From the NCBI RefSeq assembly GCF_013426975.1, contig NZ_JACCPY010000033.1, forward strand, positions 1 to 41,866: a stretch of 41,866 nt of DNA, in the 5' to 3' direction. The notes beneath the pieces are model-generated. The model was not told the origin of the DNA and made no database searches. It saw only the letters and a program-made list of their open reading frames with translations. Within the stretch, counting starts at the first letter, position 1. The number at the start of each line of letters is the position of its first letter. Below are positions 1 to 9,000 of the stretch, in pieces. A program made the position numbers and the translations under genes. The DNA is from Sphaerotilus sulfidivorans (GTDB lineage: Bacteria; Pseudomonadota; Gammaproteobacteria; Burkholderiales; Burkholderiaceae_C).

Positions 1-90
1 ACCCGACTGCACTCGACGCTGGCCTACGTCAGCCCGATGCAGTTCGAAGAAAACTGGCTCGCCGGCCAAGCTCGGCAAGCCAGCGCGTAG
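1..90 (+). pseudogene. IS3-family transposase (orfB), C-terminal end only
   Basis: The first 90 bases read in one frame as 29 residues ending at a TAG. They contain the RLHSTL-x-YVSPMQFEENW signature found at the extreme C-terminus of IS3-family orfB integrases, just after the DDE catalytic core. Only the tail lies in the window. Whether the full gene is intact upstream cannot be seen, so it is a partial CDS that I file as a fragment. Confidence 0.8.
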
Positions 91-98
91 TCTGGCTA

Positions 99-125
99 TG
101 GGATACGGAATACAGGGGCAAGGTC
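99..125 (+). mobile_element. Probable right end of the IS3-family element
   Basis: About ten bases after the transposase stop is a stretch ending in GGGGCAAGGTCA. Read from the other strand it begins TGACCTTGCCCCTG. That fits the TG-starting terminal inverted repeats I associate with IS3-subgroup elements. The matching left end lies outside the window, so the boundary is an inference from family knowledge. Confidence 0.45.
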
Positions 126-319
126 AGCGTTCGCACGCCTGGCGTGCGGCGCAGACGGCCGAAAAGCCAAGCCAGCGTTGCATGGTCCGCCCACCTGGAC
201 CGTACGGTCCACGGTCCCTCGCCGGGTCAGGGGCCGGTTTTGGTGTGGCTTTAGGGTGGCTACGGGGCGCAAAAACAGCCCGGCGGTGACACCCAGGGCA
301 GTCCATTCGAGGGGCGCTG
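126..319. other. Non-coding gap between IS end and tRNA terminator, with two strong palindromes
   Basis: I see no credible gene here. Positions 132-148 form an 8+1+8 inverted repeat (CGCACGCC-T-GGCGTGCG). Positions 196-211 are a perfect 16-base palindrome (TGGACCGTACGGTCCA). Neither is followed by a T-run, so they are not obvious terminators. This may be the original chromosomal flank or remnants of a mobile element. Confidence 0.5.
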
Positions 320-355
320 AAAAGAAAAAACCCCAAGTGCGACAAGCACTTGGGG
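320..355 (-). terminator. Rho-independent terminator of the serS/tRNA-Ser unit
   Basis: On the minus strand a perfect 10-bp stem (CCCCAAGTGC / GCACTTGGGG, positions 331-340 and 346-355, 5-base loop) is followed directly by TTTTTTCTTTT. This is a canonical intrinsic terminator just downstream of the tRNA gene. It would end transcripts arriving from serS and tRNA-Ser. Confidence 0.92.
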
Positions 356-362
356 CTGATTC

Positions 363-453
363 TGGCGGAGAAGGAGGGATTCGAACCCTCGATACGGGGG
401 TACCGTATACCGGATTTCGAGTCCGGCGCATTCGACCACTCTGCCACCTCTCC
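363..453 (-). tRNA. tRNA-Ser (anticodon CGA), CCA encoded
   Basis: The minus strand folds as a class II tRNA. The acceptor stem GGAGAGG pairs with CTTCTCC, with discriminator G and an encoded CCA (365-363). The anticodon stem CCGGA/TCCGG encloses loop CTCGAAA, giving anticodon CGA for UCG codons. The long variable arm has a perfect TACGG/CCGTA stem, and the T-loop reads GGTTCGAATCC. The gene sits about 55 bases downstream of serS on the same strand, with one terminator after it. Co-transcription of the tRNA with its own synthetase is therefore likely. Confidence 0.96.
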
Positions 454-508
454 TGGTAGCTTGCTGCTGAACCGTGGTCTGTTCAGCGAAGAATTCGATT
501 ATAGACGA

Positions 509-1843
<1,335 letters not shown>

Positions 1844-2842
1844 TCAATTCTGGCGCTGGGCCGCGGCCTCGGCCATCGACTTGTCGCCCAGGCCCTTCGG
1901 CAGCGGGAATTCGATGTGTTCCTCCACGCCGGGCATCTTGCGCACCGCCAGCGCGCCGAGCTCGCGCAGCCGCGCGATGACCTGATCGACCAGCAGCTCA
2001 GGCGCGGAGGCGCCGGCGGTCAGGCCCACGCGCGGGCGGCCCTCGAACCACTCGGGGCGCAGCTCGGCGGCGCTGTCGATCATGAAGCCGGGCGTGCCCA
2101 GGCGCTCGGCCAGCTCGCGCAGGCGGTTGCTGTTCGAACTGGTCGGGCTGCCGACGACGATGACGATGTCGACCTCGGCCGAGAGCACCTTCACCGCGTC
2201 CTGGCGGTTCTGCGTGGCGTAGCAGATGTCCTGCTGCTTGGGCTCGCGCACCTGCGGGAAGCGGCGCTTGACGGCGGCCAGGATCTCGGCCGCGTCGTCC
2301 ACGCTCAGCGTGGTCTGCGTGACCACCGCCAGCCGGCTCTCGTCGGGCACGACGACCCGGTCCACATCCTCGACATCCTCGACCAGATGGATGCCGCTGT
2401 CGAGCTGGCCCATCGTGCCCTCGACCTCCGGGTGGCCCTTGTGGCCGATCATGATGAAGTCGTAGCCCTCGCGGCGCAGCTTGGCGACCTCGACGTGGAC
2501 CTTGGTGACGAGCGGGCAGGTTGCGTCGAAGACCTCGAAGCCGCGCTCGGCGGCCTCGCGGCGCACCGCCTGGCTCACGCCGTGGGCGCTGAAGATCAGC
2601 GTGGCGCCCGCGGGCACCTCGGCGAGGTCCTCGATGAAGATCGCGCCCTTGGCCTTCAGGTCGTTGACGACATAGGTGTTGTGCACGATCTCGTGGCGGA
2701 CATAGATCGGCGCGCCGAACCGGGTGATCGCGCGCTCGACGATCTCGATGGCGCGGTCGACGCCGGCGCAGAAGCCGCGCGGCTGGGCCAGCACCACCTC
2801 CTGCACCGGCAGGGGGGGTGTCGTGTCGTTCGTCGTCGTCAT
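1844..2842 (-). CDS. ispH: 4-hydroxy-3-methylbut-2-enyl diphosphate reductase (LytB/IspH)
   Basis: IspH is the last enzyme of the MEP isoprenoid pathway. It uses a [4Fe-4S] cluster to reduce HMBPP to IPP and DMAPP. Counting from the ATG at 2842 (332 aa), the three cluster cysteines are Cys25 (GFCAGV), Cys109 (DATCPLV) and Cys207 (QDICYAT). The conserved VHN, SAHG and GHPEVEGT segments that bind the diphosphate are present. A GTG one codon upstream (2845) is an alternative start. The preceding fkpB stop overlaps as TGATG, indicating translational coupling. The fkpB-ispH order is common in proteobacteria. Confidence 0.96.
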   Translation of the reverse strand: MTTTNDTTPPLPVQEVVLAQPRGFCAGVDRAIEIVERAITRFGAPIYVRHEIVHNTYVVNDLKAKGAIFIEDLAEVPAGATLIFSAHGVSQAVRREAAERGFEVFDATCPLVTKVHVEVAKLRREGYDFIMIGHKGHPEVEGTMGQLDSGIHLVEDVEDVDRVVVPDESRLAVVTQTTLSVDDAAEILAAVKRRFPQVREPKQQDICYATQNRQDAVKVLSAEVDIVIVVGSPTSSNSNRLRELAERLGTPGFMIDSAAELRPEWFEGRPRVGLTAGASAPELLVDQVIARLRELGALAVRKMPGVEEHIEFPLPKGLGDKSMAEAAAQRQN

Positions 2843-3294
2843 CACAGCACTCCGATCAGCTGCACCTCGAAGCTCACCGGCTGGCCGGCGAGCGGGTGGT
2901 TGAAGTCGAACAGCGCCCAGTCGCGGCCGGTGGGGCCGAGCTCGCGCAGGATGCCGGCAAAGGCGCCGCGGCCGTCGGGCGTGGGGAACTGCACCACGTC
3001 GCCGACCTGGTACTCCTCGTTCGGGTCGCCCATCTGGCGCAGCTCCGAGAAGGCGAGCTTCTGCACCATGTCCGGGTTGCGCGGACCGAAGGCCTCGCCG
3101 GCGGCCAGTTCGATCACGGTGCGCGTGCCTTCCTCCAGGCCGATCAGGCGCGCCTCGATGGCCGGGGCCAGCTCGCCGCTGCCGATCGTCAGCGTCGCGG
3201 GCTTGTCGTTGAAGGTGTTGACGATGTCGCCGCCGTCCGGGCCGGCGAGGCGATAGTGAAGCGTCAGGAATGAACCCGCTTGGACCTGTGGCAC
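2842..3294 (-). CDS. fkpB: FKBP-type peptidyl-prolyl cis-trans isomerase, SlpA/FkpB type
   Basis: This is a 150-residue cytosolic PPIase/chaperone of the SlyD/SlpA class. The family marker DFNHPLAG lies in the C-terminal third. The N-terminal FKBP half contains [19 protein letters not shown]. The insert-in-flap region lies between them, around the GEAFGPRNP segment. SlpA-type proteins are short and lack the His-rich tail of SlyD, as here. The start codon is GTG with an upstream AGGA about 9 bases away. The gene is first in fkpB-ispH-serS-tRNA-Ser and is divergent from radC across about 50 bases. A minus-strand TAAAAT box at 3333-3328 is a likely promoter. Confidence 0.93.
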   Translation of the reverse strand: MPQVQAGSFLTLHYRLAGPDGGDIVNTFNDKPATLTIGSGELAPAIEARLIGLEEGTRTVIELAAGEAFGPRNPDMVQKLAFSELRQMGDPNEEYQVGDVVQFPTPDGRGAFAGILRELGPTGRDWALFDFNHPLAGQPVSFEVQLIGVL

Positions 3295-3327
3295 GTCAGT
3301 GATCCTGTTCTCGATAGACTGTCCGCG

Positions 3328-3333
3328 ATTTTA
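3328..3333 (-). promoter_or_regulatory. Putative -10 box (TAAAAT) for fkpB-ispH-serS
   Basis: In the 50-base divergent gap the minus strand reads CCTAAAATCGCGG. A start about 7 bases downstream would give a leader of roughly 27 bases before the fkpB GTG. The same CTAAAAT core precedes the desaturase gene and rpoZ in this window. No convincing -35 box is seen. Confidence 0.5.
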
Positions 3334-3344
3334 GGTGTCCCCCG

Positions 3345-4013
3345 ATGAAAGACCTGCCGCCCGAGCTGAGACCCCGCGAGAAGCTGCTGAGCCACGGCCC
3401 GGCCGCGCTGCAGGATGCCGAGCTGCTGGCGATCCTGCTGCGCACCGGCACGGCGGGCAACGGCGTGCTGCAGATGGCGCAGCAGCTGCTGGATCGCTTC
3501 CAGGGCCTGGGCGGGCTGCTGCGGGCCGATGGCACGGCGCTGGCCACGGTCAAGGGCCTGGGGCCGGCCAAGCGCGCCGAGCTGCTGGCGGTGCTGGAGC
3601 TGGCGCGGCGCACGCTGGCGGCCGAGATGGTGCGCCGGCCGGTCTTCGACTCGCCGCAGGCGGTGCGCGACTTTCTGCGGCTGGAGCTGGCCGAGCTGGG
3701 CCACGAGGTCTTCGCGGTGCTGTTCCTGGACGCGCAGCACCGGCTGATCCGCTTCGAGCCGATGTTCCGCGGCACGCTGACGCAGACCAGCGTCTACCCG
3801 CGCGAGGTGCTCAAGCGCGCGCTGGCGCTGGATGCGGCCGCGGTCATCCTGGCGCACAACCACCCTTCCGGCGTGGCCGAGCCGTCGAAGGCGGACGAGT
3901 TCCTGACCCAGTCGCTGAAGACGGCGCTGCAGATGATCGACGTGCGGGTGCTCGACCACTTCGTCGTCGGGCGCGGGCCGGTGGTGTCCTTTGCCGAGCG
4001 GGGGCTGCTGTGA
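3345..4013 (+). CDS. radC: RadC family JAB/MPN-domain protein
   Basis: The protein has 222 residues, the usual RadC length. An N-terminal helix-hairpin-helix region ([10 protein letters not shown] at 71-80) precedes an MPN+/JAMM domain with the zinc motif HNHPSG at 171-176 and the distal Asp184. His171, His173 and Asp184 would bind the metal. RadC was named for DNA repair, but its biochemical role is unsettled, and the intact JAMM motif suggests a metallohydrolase fold. The ATG at 3345 begins the conserved [16 protein letters not shown]-terminus. Its stop overlaps the GTG start of the Smr gene by four bases. Confidence 0.95.
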   Translation: MKDLPPELRPREKLLSHGPAALQDAELLAILLRTGTAGNGVLQMAQQLLDRFQGLGGLLRADGTALATVKGLGPAKRAELLAVLELARRTLAAEMVRRPVFDSPQAVRDFLRLELAELGHEVFAVLFLDAQHRLIRFEPMFRGTLTQTSVYPREVLKRALALDAAAVILAHNHPSGVAEPSKADEFLTQSLKTALQMIDVRVLDHFVVGRGPVVSFAERGLL

Positions 4014-4681
4014 CGACGACGATGAAGGTGAATTCGCTCGATGGTCTGGCCGCGGTGCAGCGGGTGCTGCGCGAGCGCCGCCGCCGCGCCGAGGAAGAGG
4101 CCGCGCGCCGTGCCGCCGAGGAGGCCGCGCGCCGGCGCGAGCATGAGCTGTTCGAGCGCAGCGTCGGCCCGGTGGTGCGGCTGCGCTCGCGCAATCTGGC
4201 CGAGATCGTCCGGCCGCGTCCCTTGCCCCACCCGCGCCAGCGCGAGCTCGACGAGGCCGAGGTGATGCGGGTCGCGCTGTCCGACGAGTTCGACCCCGAG
4301 TCGCTGATGGAGACCGACGACCAGCTCTCCTACCGCCAGTCCGGCATCGGCGACGATGTGCTGAAGAAGCTGCGCCGCGGCGTCTGGGTCACGCAGGGCC
4401 AGATCGACCTGCACGGCCTGAATCGCGACGCCGCGCGCGAGGCGCTGGCCGGCTTCCTGATCGACGCGGGCAAGCGCGGCTGGCGCTGCGTGCGGGTGGT
4501 GCACGGCAAGGGCCTGGGATCGCCGGGGCGCCAGCCGGTGCTCAAGGGCAAGGTGCGCTCGTGGCTGGTGCAGCGCCAGGAGGTGCTGGCCTTCACGCAG
4601 GCGCGCGGGCCGGACGGCGGCGCCGGCGCGCTGATCGTGCTGCTGGATTCGTCGCGCAGCCCGGACGGCCGCCTGCGCTGA
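4010..4681 (+). CDS. Smr-domain protein (SmrA/YdaL-like endonuclease family)
   Basis: This 223-residue protein starts at GTG 4010 inside a GTGA overlap with radC. An ATG at 4022 is an equally possible start. The N-terminal part, up to about residue 50, is a highly charged Arg/Glu/Ala helix, probably a coiled coil. The C-terminal Smr domain carries the two family hallmarks, IDLHGLNRD and [10 protein letters not shown]. Smr domains nick DNA or RNA. Stand-alone proteobacterial versions are annotated as endonucleases, with their substrate unproven. Tight coupling to radC suggests a shared nucleic-acid role, which is inference. Confidence 0.9.
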   Translation: MTTTMKVNSLDGLAAVQRVLRERRRRAEEEAARRAAEEAARRREHELFERSVGPVVRLRSRNLAEIVRPRPLPHPRQRELDEAEVMRVALSDEFDPESLMETDDQLSYRQSGIGDDVLKKLRRGVWVTQGQIDLHGLNRDAAREALAGFLIDAGKRGWRCVRVVHGKGLGSPGRQPVLKGKVRSWLVQRQEVLAFTQARGPDGGAGALIVLLDSSRSPDGRLR

Positions 4682-4708
4682 CGTCCCGATCGGTCGGCCG
4701 CAGGCCAC

Positions 4709-5116
4709 TCAGCGGTTGCGCATCCAGTCGGCGGTGCGCATGAAGCTTTCGGTCAGGCGCTCGATCAGCGCCGGGTCGAGCTGCACCTCGGTCATGGCCT
4801 GGTGCATGCAGGCCACCCACTGGTCCCGCTCCAGGATGCCGATCGAGAAGGGCATGTGGCGCATGCGCAGCCGCGGATGGCCGAAGCGCTCGATGTAGAG
4901 ATCGGGGCCGCCCAGCCAGCCGCTCAGGAACCAGTGGAGCTTGTCGCGGGCCTCGTCGAGCGTGCTGCCATGGGCGGCGCGCAGCTCGCGGTAGGCGGGC
5001 TCCAGGTCCATCAGATCGTAGAAGCGGTCGACCAGCGCGCGAACCCGGGCATCGCCGCCCACCCATTCGTACGGAGTGGCGGGCGTCTGGGGTGTGGTGG
5101 GGATGTCAGTCGTCAT
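4709..5116 (-). CDS. Group II truncated hemoglobin
   Basis: The protein is 135 aa, counting from the ATG that gives MTTDIPTT. A longer reading from 5149 adds 11 unconserved residues. Family landmarks are visible: TyrB10 in RFYDLM (Tyr33), the ERFGHP-x-LRMRHMPF segment with proximal His87, and TrpG8 (Trp100) in DQWVACM. Group II trHbs bind O2 or NO with a tightly closed distal pocket and are linked to NO detoxification or redox sensing. The gene stands alone, convergent with the Smr gene (27-base gap). Confidence 0.92.
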   Translation of the reverse strand: MTTDIPTTPQTPATPYEWVGGDARVRALVDRFYDLMDLEPAYRELRAAHGSTLDEARDKLHWFLSGWLGGPDLYIERFGHPRLRMRHMPFSIGILERDQWVACMHQAMTEVQLDPALIERLTESFMRTADWMRNR

Positions 5117-5162
5117 GCGGGCGCACTGTAGCCCAGCGTGTGCCTGCACGGGGTGCGCGGGA

Positions 5163-6143
5163 TCAGTGCGGATCGTCGGTGACGGCGGCGCCGGCCAGGT
5201 CGGCCTCTGCGGGCAGAGCGGCGCAGGGAGCGGGCGCCGACGCGTCCTGCGTGGCGACCGGCTCGGGAACCGGCAGCAGCGTCACCAGGGTGCCCGCGGG
5301 CATCGGCAGGCGGCCGGCTGGCGGGTGCAGCGTGGCCAGACGCATCGCGATCGCCGACATGCCCTGGGCGGCGTCGGAGCCCGGATAGGCGAGCATCACC
5401 AGCTGGCGCCGCTGCACCGCCTGGCGCACCGAGGTGTCGCTGACGACCTCCCCGAGCGGATTCAGCCGGATCGTGCCGCCCTCGGGCAGCGTGATGAAGC
5501 GGTCGATGACCGACTGCAGCTGTGCCGCCACATGGCGACCCTCGCCATGGCGATGGGTCTGGTTGACCACCAGCATCATCGAGGTGCGGCCCTGCTGCAT
5601 GCCCAGCACCTTGACGGTGGCGTAGGCGTCGGCCAGCGCGGTCGGCTCCGGCGTGGCGATGACGATCGCCTCGTCGGCCATCGAGATCGCGTAGAGCACC
5701 ACGTCGGAGATGCCTGCGCCGGTGTCGATCAGCACCCGGTCGTAGTGCGGGCGCACCGTGTCGATCAGTCGCGCGAACTGCTCGCGCACCGTCGGCGTCA
5801 GCCGCGAGTACTCGATCAGGCCGGAGCCGGCCAGCAGCACCTGGAAGTCGCCGGGCGCGGTCAGAAGCGCCTGGTCGAGCGTGCCCTGCCCGGTGAAGAC
5901 ATCATGCAGCGTGCGCCGGGGCTGCAGGTTCAGCACCACGTCGAGGTTGGCCAGACCGAGGTCGGCATCGATCACCAGCACCCGCTCGCCCCGGCGGGCC
6001 AGCGCGGCGGCGAGATTGGCGGCCAGCATCGTCTTGCCGACGCCGCCCTTGCCGCTGGTGATCGCGAAGACACGCGGACGCTCGGTGCGGCCGGTCGCGG
6101 TCGGCTCGGAGCCGGGCGAGGTCGTCAGGGTCGTCGTGCTCAT
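5163..6143 (-). CDS. FlhG/FleN-like MinD-family ATPase
   Basis: This is a 326-residue P-loop ATPase. The deviant Walker A KGGVGKT spans 32-38, the switch segment DADLGLAN spans 59-66, and DTGAGISD and TPEPTALADAYA follow. The LGLAN and TPEPTAL patterns are typical of FlhG/FleN/YlxH regulators of flagellar number rather than of ParA or MinD. The last ~35 residues are Ala/Pro-rich, with no visible MinD-type amphipathic membrane helix. Its ATG overlaps the stop of the diguanylate cyclase gene (ATGA), so the two are translationally coupled. cheD-cheB lie just beyond on the other strand. Confidence 0.85.
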   Translation of the reverse strand: MSTTTLTTSPGSEPTATGRTERPRVFAITSGKGGVGKTMLAANLAAALARRGERVLVIDADLGLANLDVVLNLQPRRTLHDVFTGQGTLDQALLTAPGDFQVLLAGSGLIEYSRLTPTVREQFARLIDTVRPHYDRVLIDTGAGISDVVLYAISMADEAIVIATPEPTALADAYATVKVLGMQQGRTSMMLVVNQTHRHGEGRHVAAQLQSVIDRFITLPEGGTIRLNPLGEVVSDTSVRQAVQRRQLVMLAYPGSDAAQGMSAIAMRLATLHPPAGRLPMPAGTLVTLLPVPEPVATQDASAPAPCAALPAEADLAGAAVTDDPH

Positions 6144-6874
6144 CGGGTGGAATCCAGTGTGTCGGGCATGAACGCCGACATGGTGCTGAACAGCATGTCG
6201 CGTTCCTCGTTGCTGACCTGCGAGTGGGGAGGCAGCTCCATGCAGGTGCGGTTGCGGCCGGCGGCCTTGGCGCGGTAGAGCTGCTGGTCCGCGCGCTCCA
6301 TCCAGAGCCGGGCCGAGGAACGGACCCAGCGCGGGGCAAAGGCGCCGCCGACGCTGGCGGTCACGCTCAGCCGCACATGCCGGCTGACCTCGATCCGGCA
6401 GGACTCGATCGCCAGGCGGATGCGGTCGGCCACCGCCTCGCCGAAGCTGGCCGGGCAGTTCGGCAGCACGGCGGCGAACTCCTCGCCGCCGATGCGCGCC
6501 ACCGTGTCCATCGGACGGACGCACTCCTGGAGCGTGCGTCCGATCGCGCGAATGACCTCGTCGCCGGCACCGTGGCCGTAGCTGTCGTTGACCCGCTTGA
6601 AGTGGTCGATGTCGATCAGCAGCAGCATCGCCGACTCGCCCGAGCGCGCGACCCGGTCGATCTCGCCCTCCAGGCTGGCCTCGAACTGGCGGCGGTTGAC
6701 CAGACCGGTCATCGGATCGCGGCTCGACAGCATGCACAGACCGTCGATCAGCGCCTGCAGCCAGGCGGCCGAGCCGGGCTCGAGCCGCGACAGGCCGTCC
6801 ATGCCCGAACGCTCGAGCATCTGGACCGCGAGATCGACGCGCAGCGTCGCGCCGCCGATGGTCACGGTGTTCAT
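6140..6874 (-). CDS. GGDEF-domain diguanylate cyclase
   Basis: The 244-residue protein makes c-di-GMP from two GTP. The short N-terminal segment (1-50) has no transmembrane helix and no recognised sensor. The GGDEF domain begins at DPMTGLVNRR and carries the active-site loop GGEEF at 129-133. An RxxD inhibitory site (R120-P-M-D123) lies exactly five residues before it, so product feedback inhibition is expected. The ATG at 6874 follows a GAGG. An ATG at 6904 would add 10 residues. It is coupled to the FlhG-like gene through a four-base overlap, linking c-di-GMP output to flagellar control. Confidence 0.93.
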   Translation of the reverse strand: MNTVTIGGATLRVDLAVQMLERSGMDGLSRLEPGSAAWLQALIDGLCMLSSRDPMTGLVNRRQFEASLEGEIDRVARSGESAMLLLIDIDHFKRVNDSYGHGAGDEVIRAIGRTLQECVRPMDTVARIGGEEFAAVLPNCPASFGEAVADRIRLAIESCRIEVSRHVRLSVTASVGGAFAPRWVRSSARLWMERADQQLYRAKAAGRNRTCMELPPHSQVSNEERDMLFSTMSAFMPDTLDSTR

Positions 6875-7057
6875 GCGATGGCGGACCTCGGGGGACGGGG
6901 TCATGAAGTGGTCTGGGCGAGTGGGGCGGCGATGATTTTGCAGTCTAAGGGGTCCGGCGGATTCGCCTGCGCCAAGATGGGCCCGGTTTGACGGGTTTCT
7001 TCCCGGGCTGCACGGCGGCATGCGACGGCACAGTGCACCACAGTCCGGGAACCTGTC

Positions 7058-7768
7058 ATGACCAATACCCAGAGTGCCTCCCCCTCGTCTGCCGATGCTC
7101 GCCGGCCTGCCGGAGCCCGTGCCTCCGACGCCTCCTCTGCCGAGGCGCGTGTCGTGCCCGGCCGGATCGAGCGCATGCGTGCCGAGCGGCGTGCCTCTGG
7201 CGAGGCGTCTTTCTTCTACCGCGAGGTCGCCTTCAATGCCGATGCGGTCAAGGTGATGCCGGGCGAGTATTTCGTCCACAGCGAGGATCTGGTCATCACC
7301 ACGACGCTGGGCTCGTGCATCGCCGCCTGCCTGTGGGATCGCCAGGCCGCGGTCGGCGGCATCAACCATTTCATGCTGCCCGGCGACGGGGCGTCCGACG
7401 ACGGCGGCCGCTACGGCTCCTGCGCGATGGAGCTGCTGATCAACGCGCTGATCAAGCGCGGTGCGACCCGGCGCACGCTCGAGGCCAAGGTCTTTGGCGG
7501 CGCGGCGCTGATCGCCGGCAATGGCGCGCTCAATGTCGGCCAGCGCAACACCAGCTTCGTGCTCGACTATCTGCGCACCGAGGAGATTCCGCTGGTGTCG
7601 CAGGATGTGCTCGGACCCTATCCGCGCAAGGTCTGTTTCTTCCCCAAGACCGGGCGCGCGATGGTGCGCCGCCTGCCGCCGGCGCAGCGCGAGGCCGCCA
7701 TCGCGCTCGACCAGGATGCACGCCGCCGCGCCTCGGCGTCCGCAGCCGGCAGCATCGACCTGTTCTGA
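7058..7768 (+). CDS. cheD: Chemoreceptor glutamine deamidase CheD
   Basis: CheD deamidates glutamines on methyl-accepting chemotaxis proteins. The 236-residue protein carries the catalytic Cys in TTLGSC (Cys87) and the catalytic His in GINHFMLP (His104). The later KVFGGA and GQRNTSFV motifs are also standard. An unconserved, Ala/Ser/Arg-rich extension of about 50 residues precedes the domain, so a later start is possible. The gene is followed after 26 bases by cheB, the usual partner in receptor modification. Confidence 0.95.
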   Translation: MTNTQSASPSSADARRPAGARASDASSAEARVVPGRIERMRAERRASGEASFFYREVAFNADAVKVMPGEYFVHSEDLVITTTLGSCIAACLWDRQAAVGGINHFMLPGDGASDDGGRYGSCAMELLINALIKRGATRRTLEAKVFGGAALIAGNGALNVGQRNTSFVLDYLRTEEIPLVSQDVLGPYPRKVCFFPKTGRAMVRRLPPAQREAAIALDQDARRRASASAAGSIDLF

Positions 7769-7794
7769 TCCTGCTTCGCCCGAGCGCCGAATCC

Positions 7795-9000
7795 ATGCCT
7801 GTTTCCTTCCAGCCCTCGCGCCCGCCGGCTGCGCCGATTCGGATCGTTGTCGTCGACGACTCCGCGGTGATGCGCGGCCTGATGTCGGGCATCATCGCCC
7901 GCCAGACCGACATGGAGTGCGTCGGCGCCGCCTGCGACGCGCTGCAGGCGCGCGAGATGATCCGCGAGCTCGATCCCGACGTGATCACGCTCGACATGGC
8001 CATGCCGAAGATGGATGGCCTGGAATTCCTCGACCGCCTGATGCGGCTGCGCCCGACGCCGGTGGTGATGGTCACCTCGGCCGCCCAGCGTCAGCCCGAC
8101 ATCGTGACCCGCGCGCTGGCGCTGGGCGCGGCGGCGGTGATCGACAAGGCGGCCGTCGGCGTGTCGGGTGCCTTCGAGGCCTTCGAGCGCGAGCTGCTGG
8201 CGGCCTTGCGTCAGGCGGTGCAGAGCCGGCCCGCTGCGCCACGCCGGAGCGTGCCGGCGGCGCCCGCGACCGTGTCGTCACCGGCCCTGTCCGTCGCCTC
8301 GCCTGCGCCGCTGCAGGCACCGACTTCCGCTGCGCCGGTCCTGTCGGGCGGCCCGGCGGTCGAGGTCGGCGAGCGCCGCATCCGCCTGATCGCGATCGGT
8401 GCCTCCACCGGCGGGCCCGAGGCCACGCCGCATGTGATCCGCGCGCTGTCGGCGCAGGTGCCGCCGGTGCTGATCGTGCAGCACATTCCGGGCGGATTCT
8501 CGGCGCGCTATGCCGCCCGGCTGGACACGCTGGGTGCGCTGCGGGTCTGCGAGGCCCGCGACGAGATGGTGCTGCAGCAGGGCCACGGCTATGTGGCGCC
8601 GGGAGGACGGCACCTGTCGGTGGTCAAGGTCGGCGCCAGCCTGGTCGCGCGCGTCACCGACACCGAGCCGGTCAACCGGCATCGGCCCAGCGTCGACGTG
8701 CTGTTCCGCTCGGTCGCGCAGGTGGTGGGCGAGCGAGCGCTGGGCGTGATGCTGACCGGCATGGGCGGCGACGGCGCGGAGGGCATGCGCCGCATGCGCG
8801 ACGCCGGCGCGTGGAACATCGCCCAGGACGAGGCCACCAGCGCGATCTTCGGCATGCCCAAGGAAGCGATCCGCGCCGGCGCCTGCCAGGAGGTGCTGGC
8901 GCTGCAGGCCATCGGCCCGCGGCTGATGGCGATGCTGGGCCTGGTCGGCAGCGGCGCGGCCGGTGCGCTCAGGTCAGAAACATCGACTGCAGGTCGCTGA
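7795..9000 (+). CDS. cheB: Chemotaxis protein-glutamate methylesterase/deamidase CheB
   Basis: This 401-residue response regulator removes methyl groups from chemoreceptors for adaptation. The receiver domain has the acidic pair Asp21/Asp22, phospho-acceptor Asp67 (TLDMAMP) and a lysine in VIDKAAV. An Ala/Pro-rich linker (about 145-190) leads to the methylesterase domain with the triad Ser204 (IGASTGG), His230 (VQHIPGG) and Asp326 (GMGGDG). The receiver reads KA where most have KP. Its 3' end overlaps the convergent hemW gene by 32 bases, leaving no room for a separate terminator. Confidence 0.96.
   Translation: MPVSFQPSRPPAAPIRIVVVDDSAVMRGLMSGIIARQTDMECVGAACDALQAREMIRELDPDVITLDMAMPKMDGLEFLDRLMRLRPTPVVMVTSAAQRQPDIVTRALALGAAAVIDKAAVGVSGAFEAFERELLAALRQAVQSRPAAPRRSVPAAPATVSSPALSVASPAPLQAPTSAAPVLSGGPAVEVGERRIRLIAIGASTGGPEATPHVIRALSAQVPPVLIVQHIPGGFSARYAARLDTLGALRVCEARDEMVLQQGHGYVAPGGRHLSVVKVGASLVARVTDTEPVNRHRPSVDVLFRSVAQVVGERALGVMLTGMGGDGAEGMRRMRDAGAWNIAQDEATSAIFGMPKEAIRAGACQEVLALQAIGPRLMAMLGLVGSGAAGALRSETSTAGR

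Noticed and set aside
8969-9000. Frameshift at the cheB/hemW overlap
   Set aside because: Both proteins reach a normal length. It is a simple 32-base convergent overlap.
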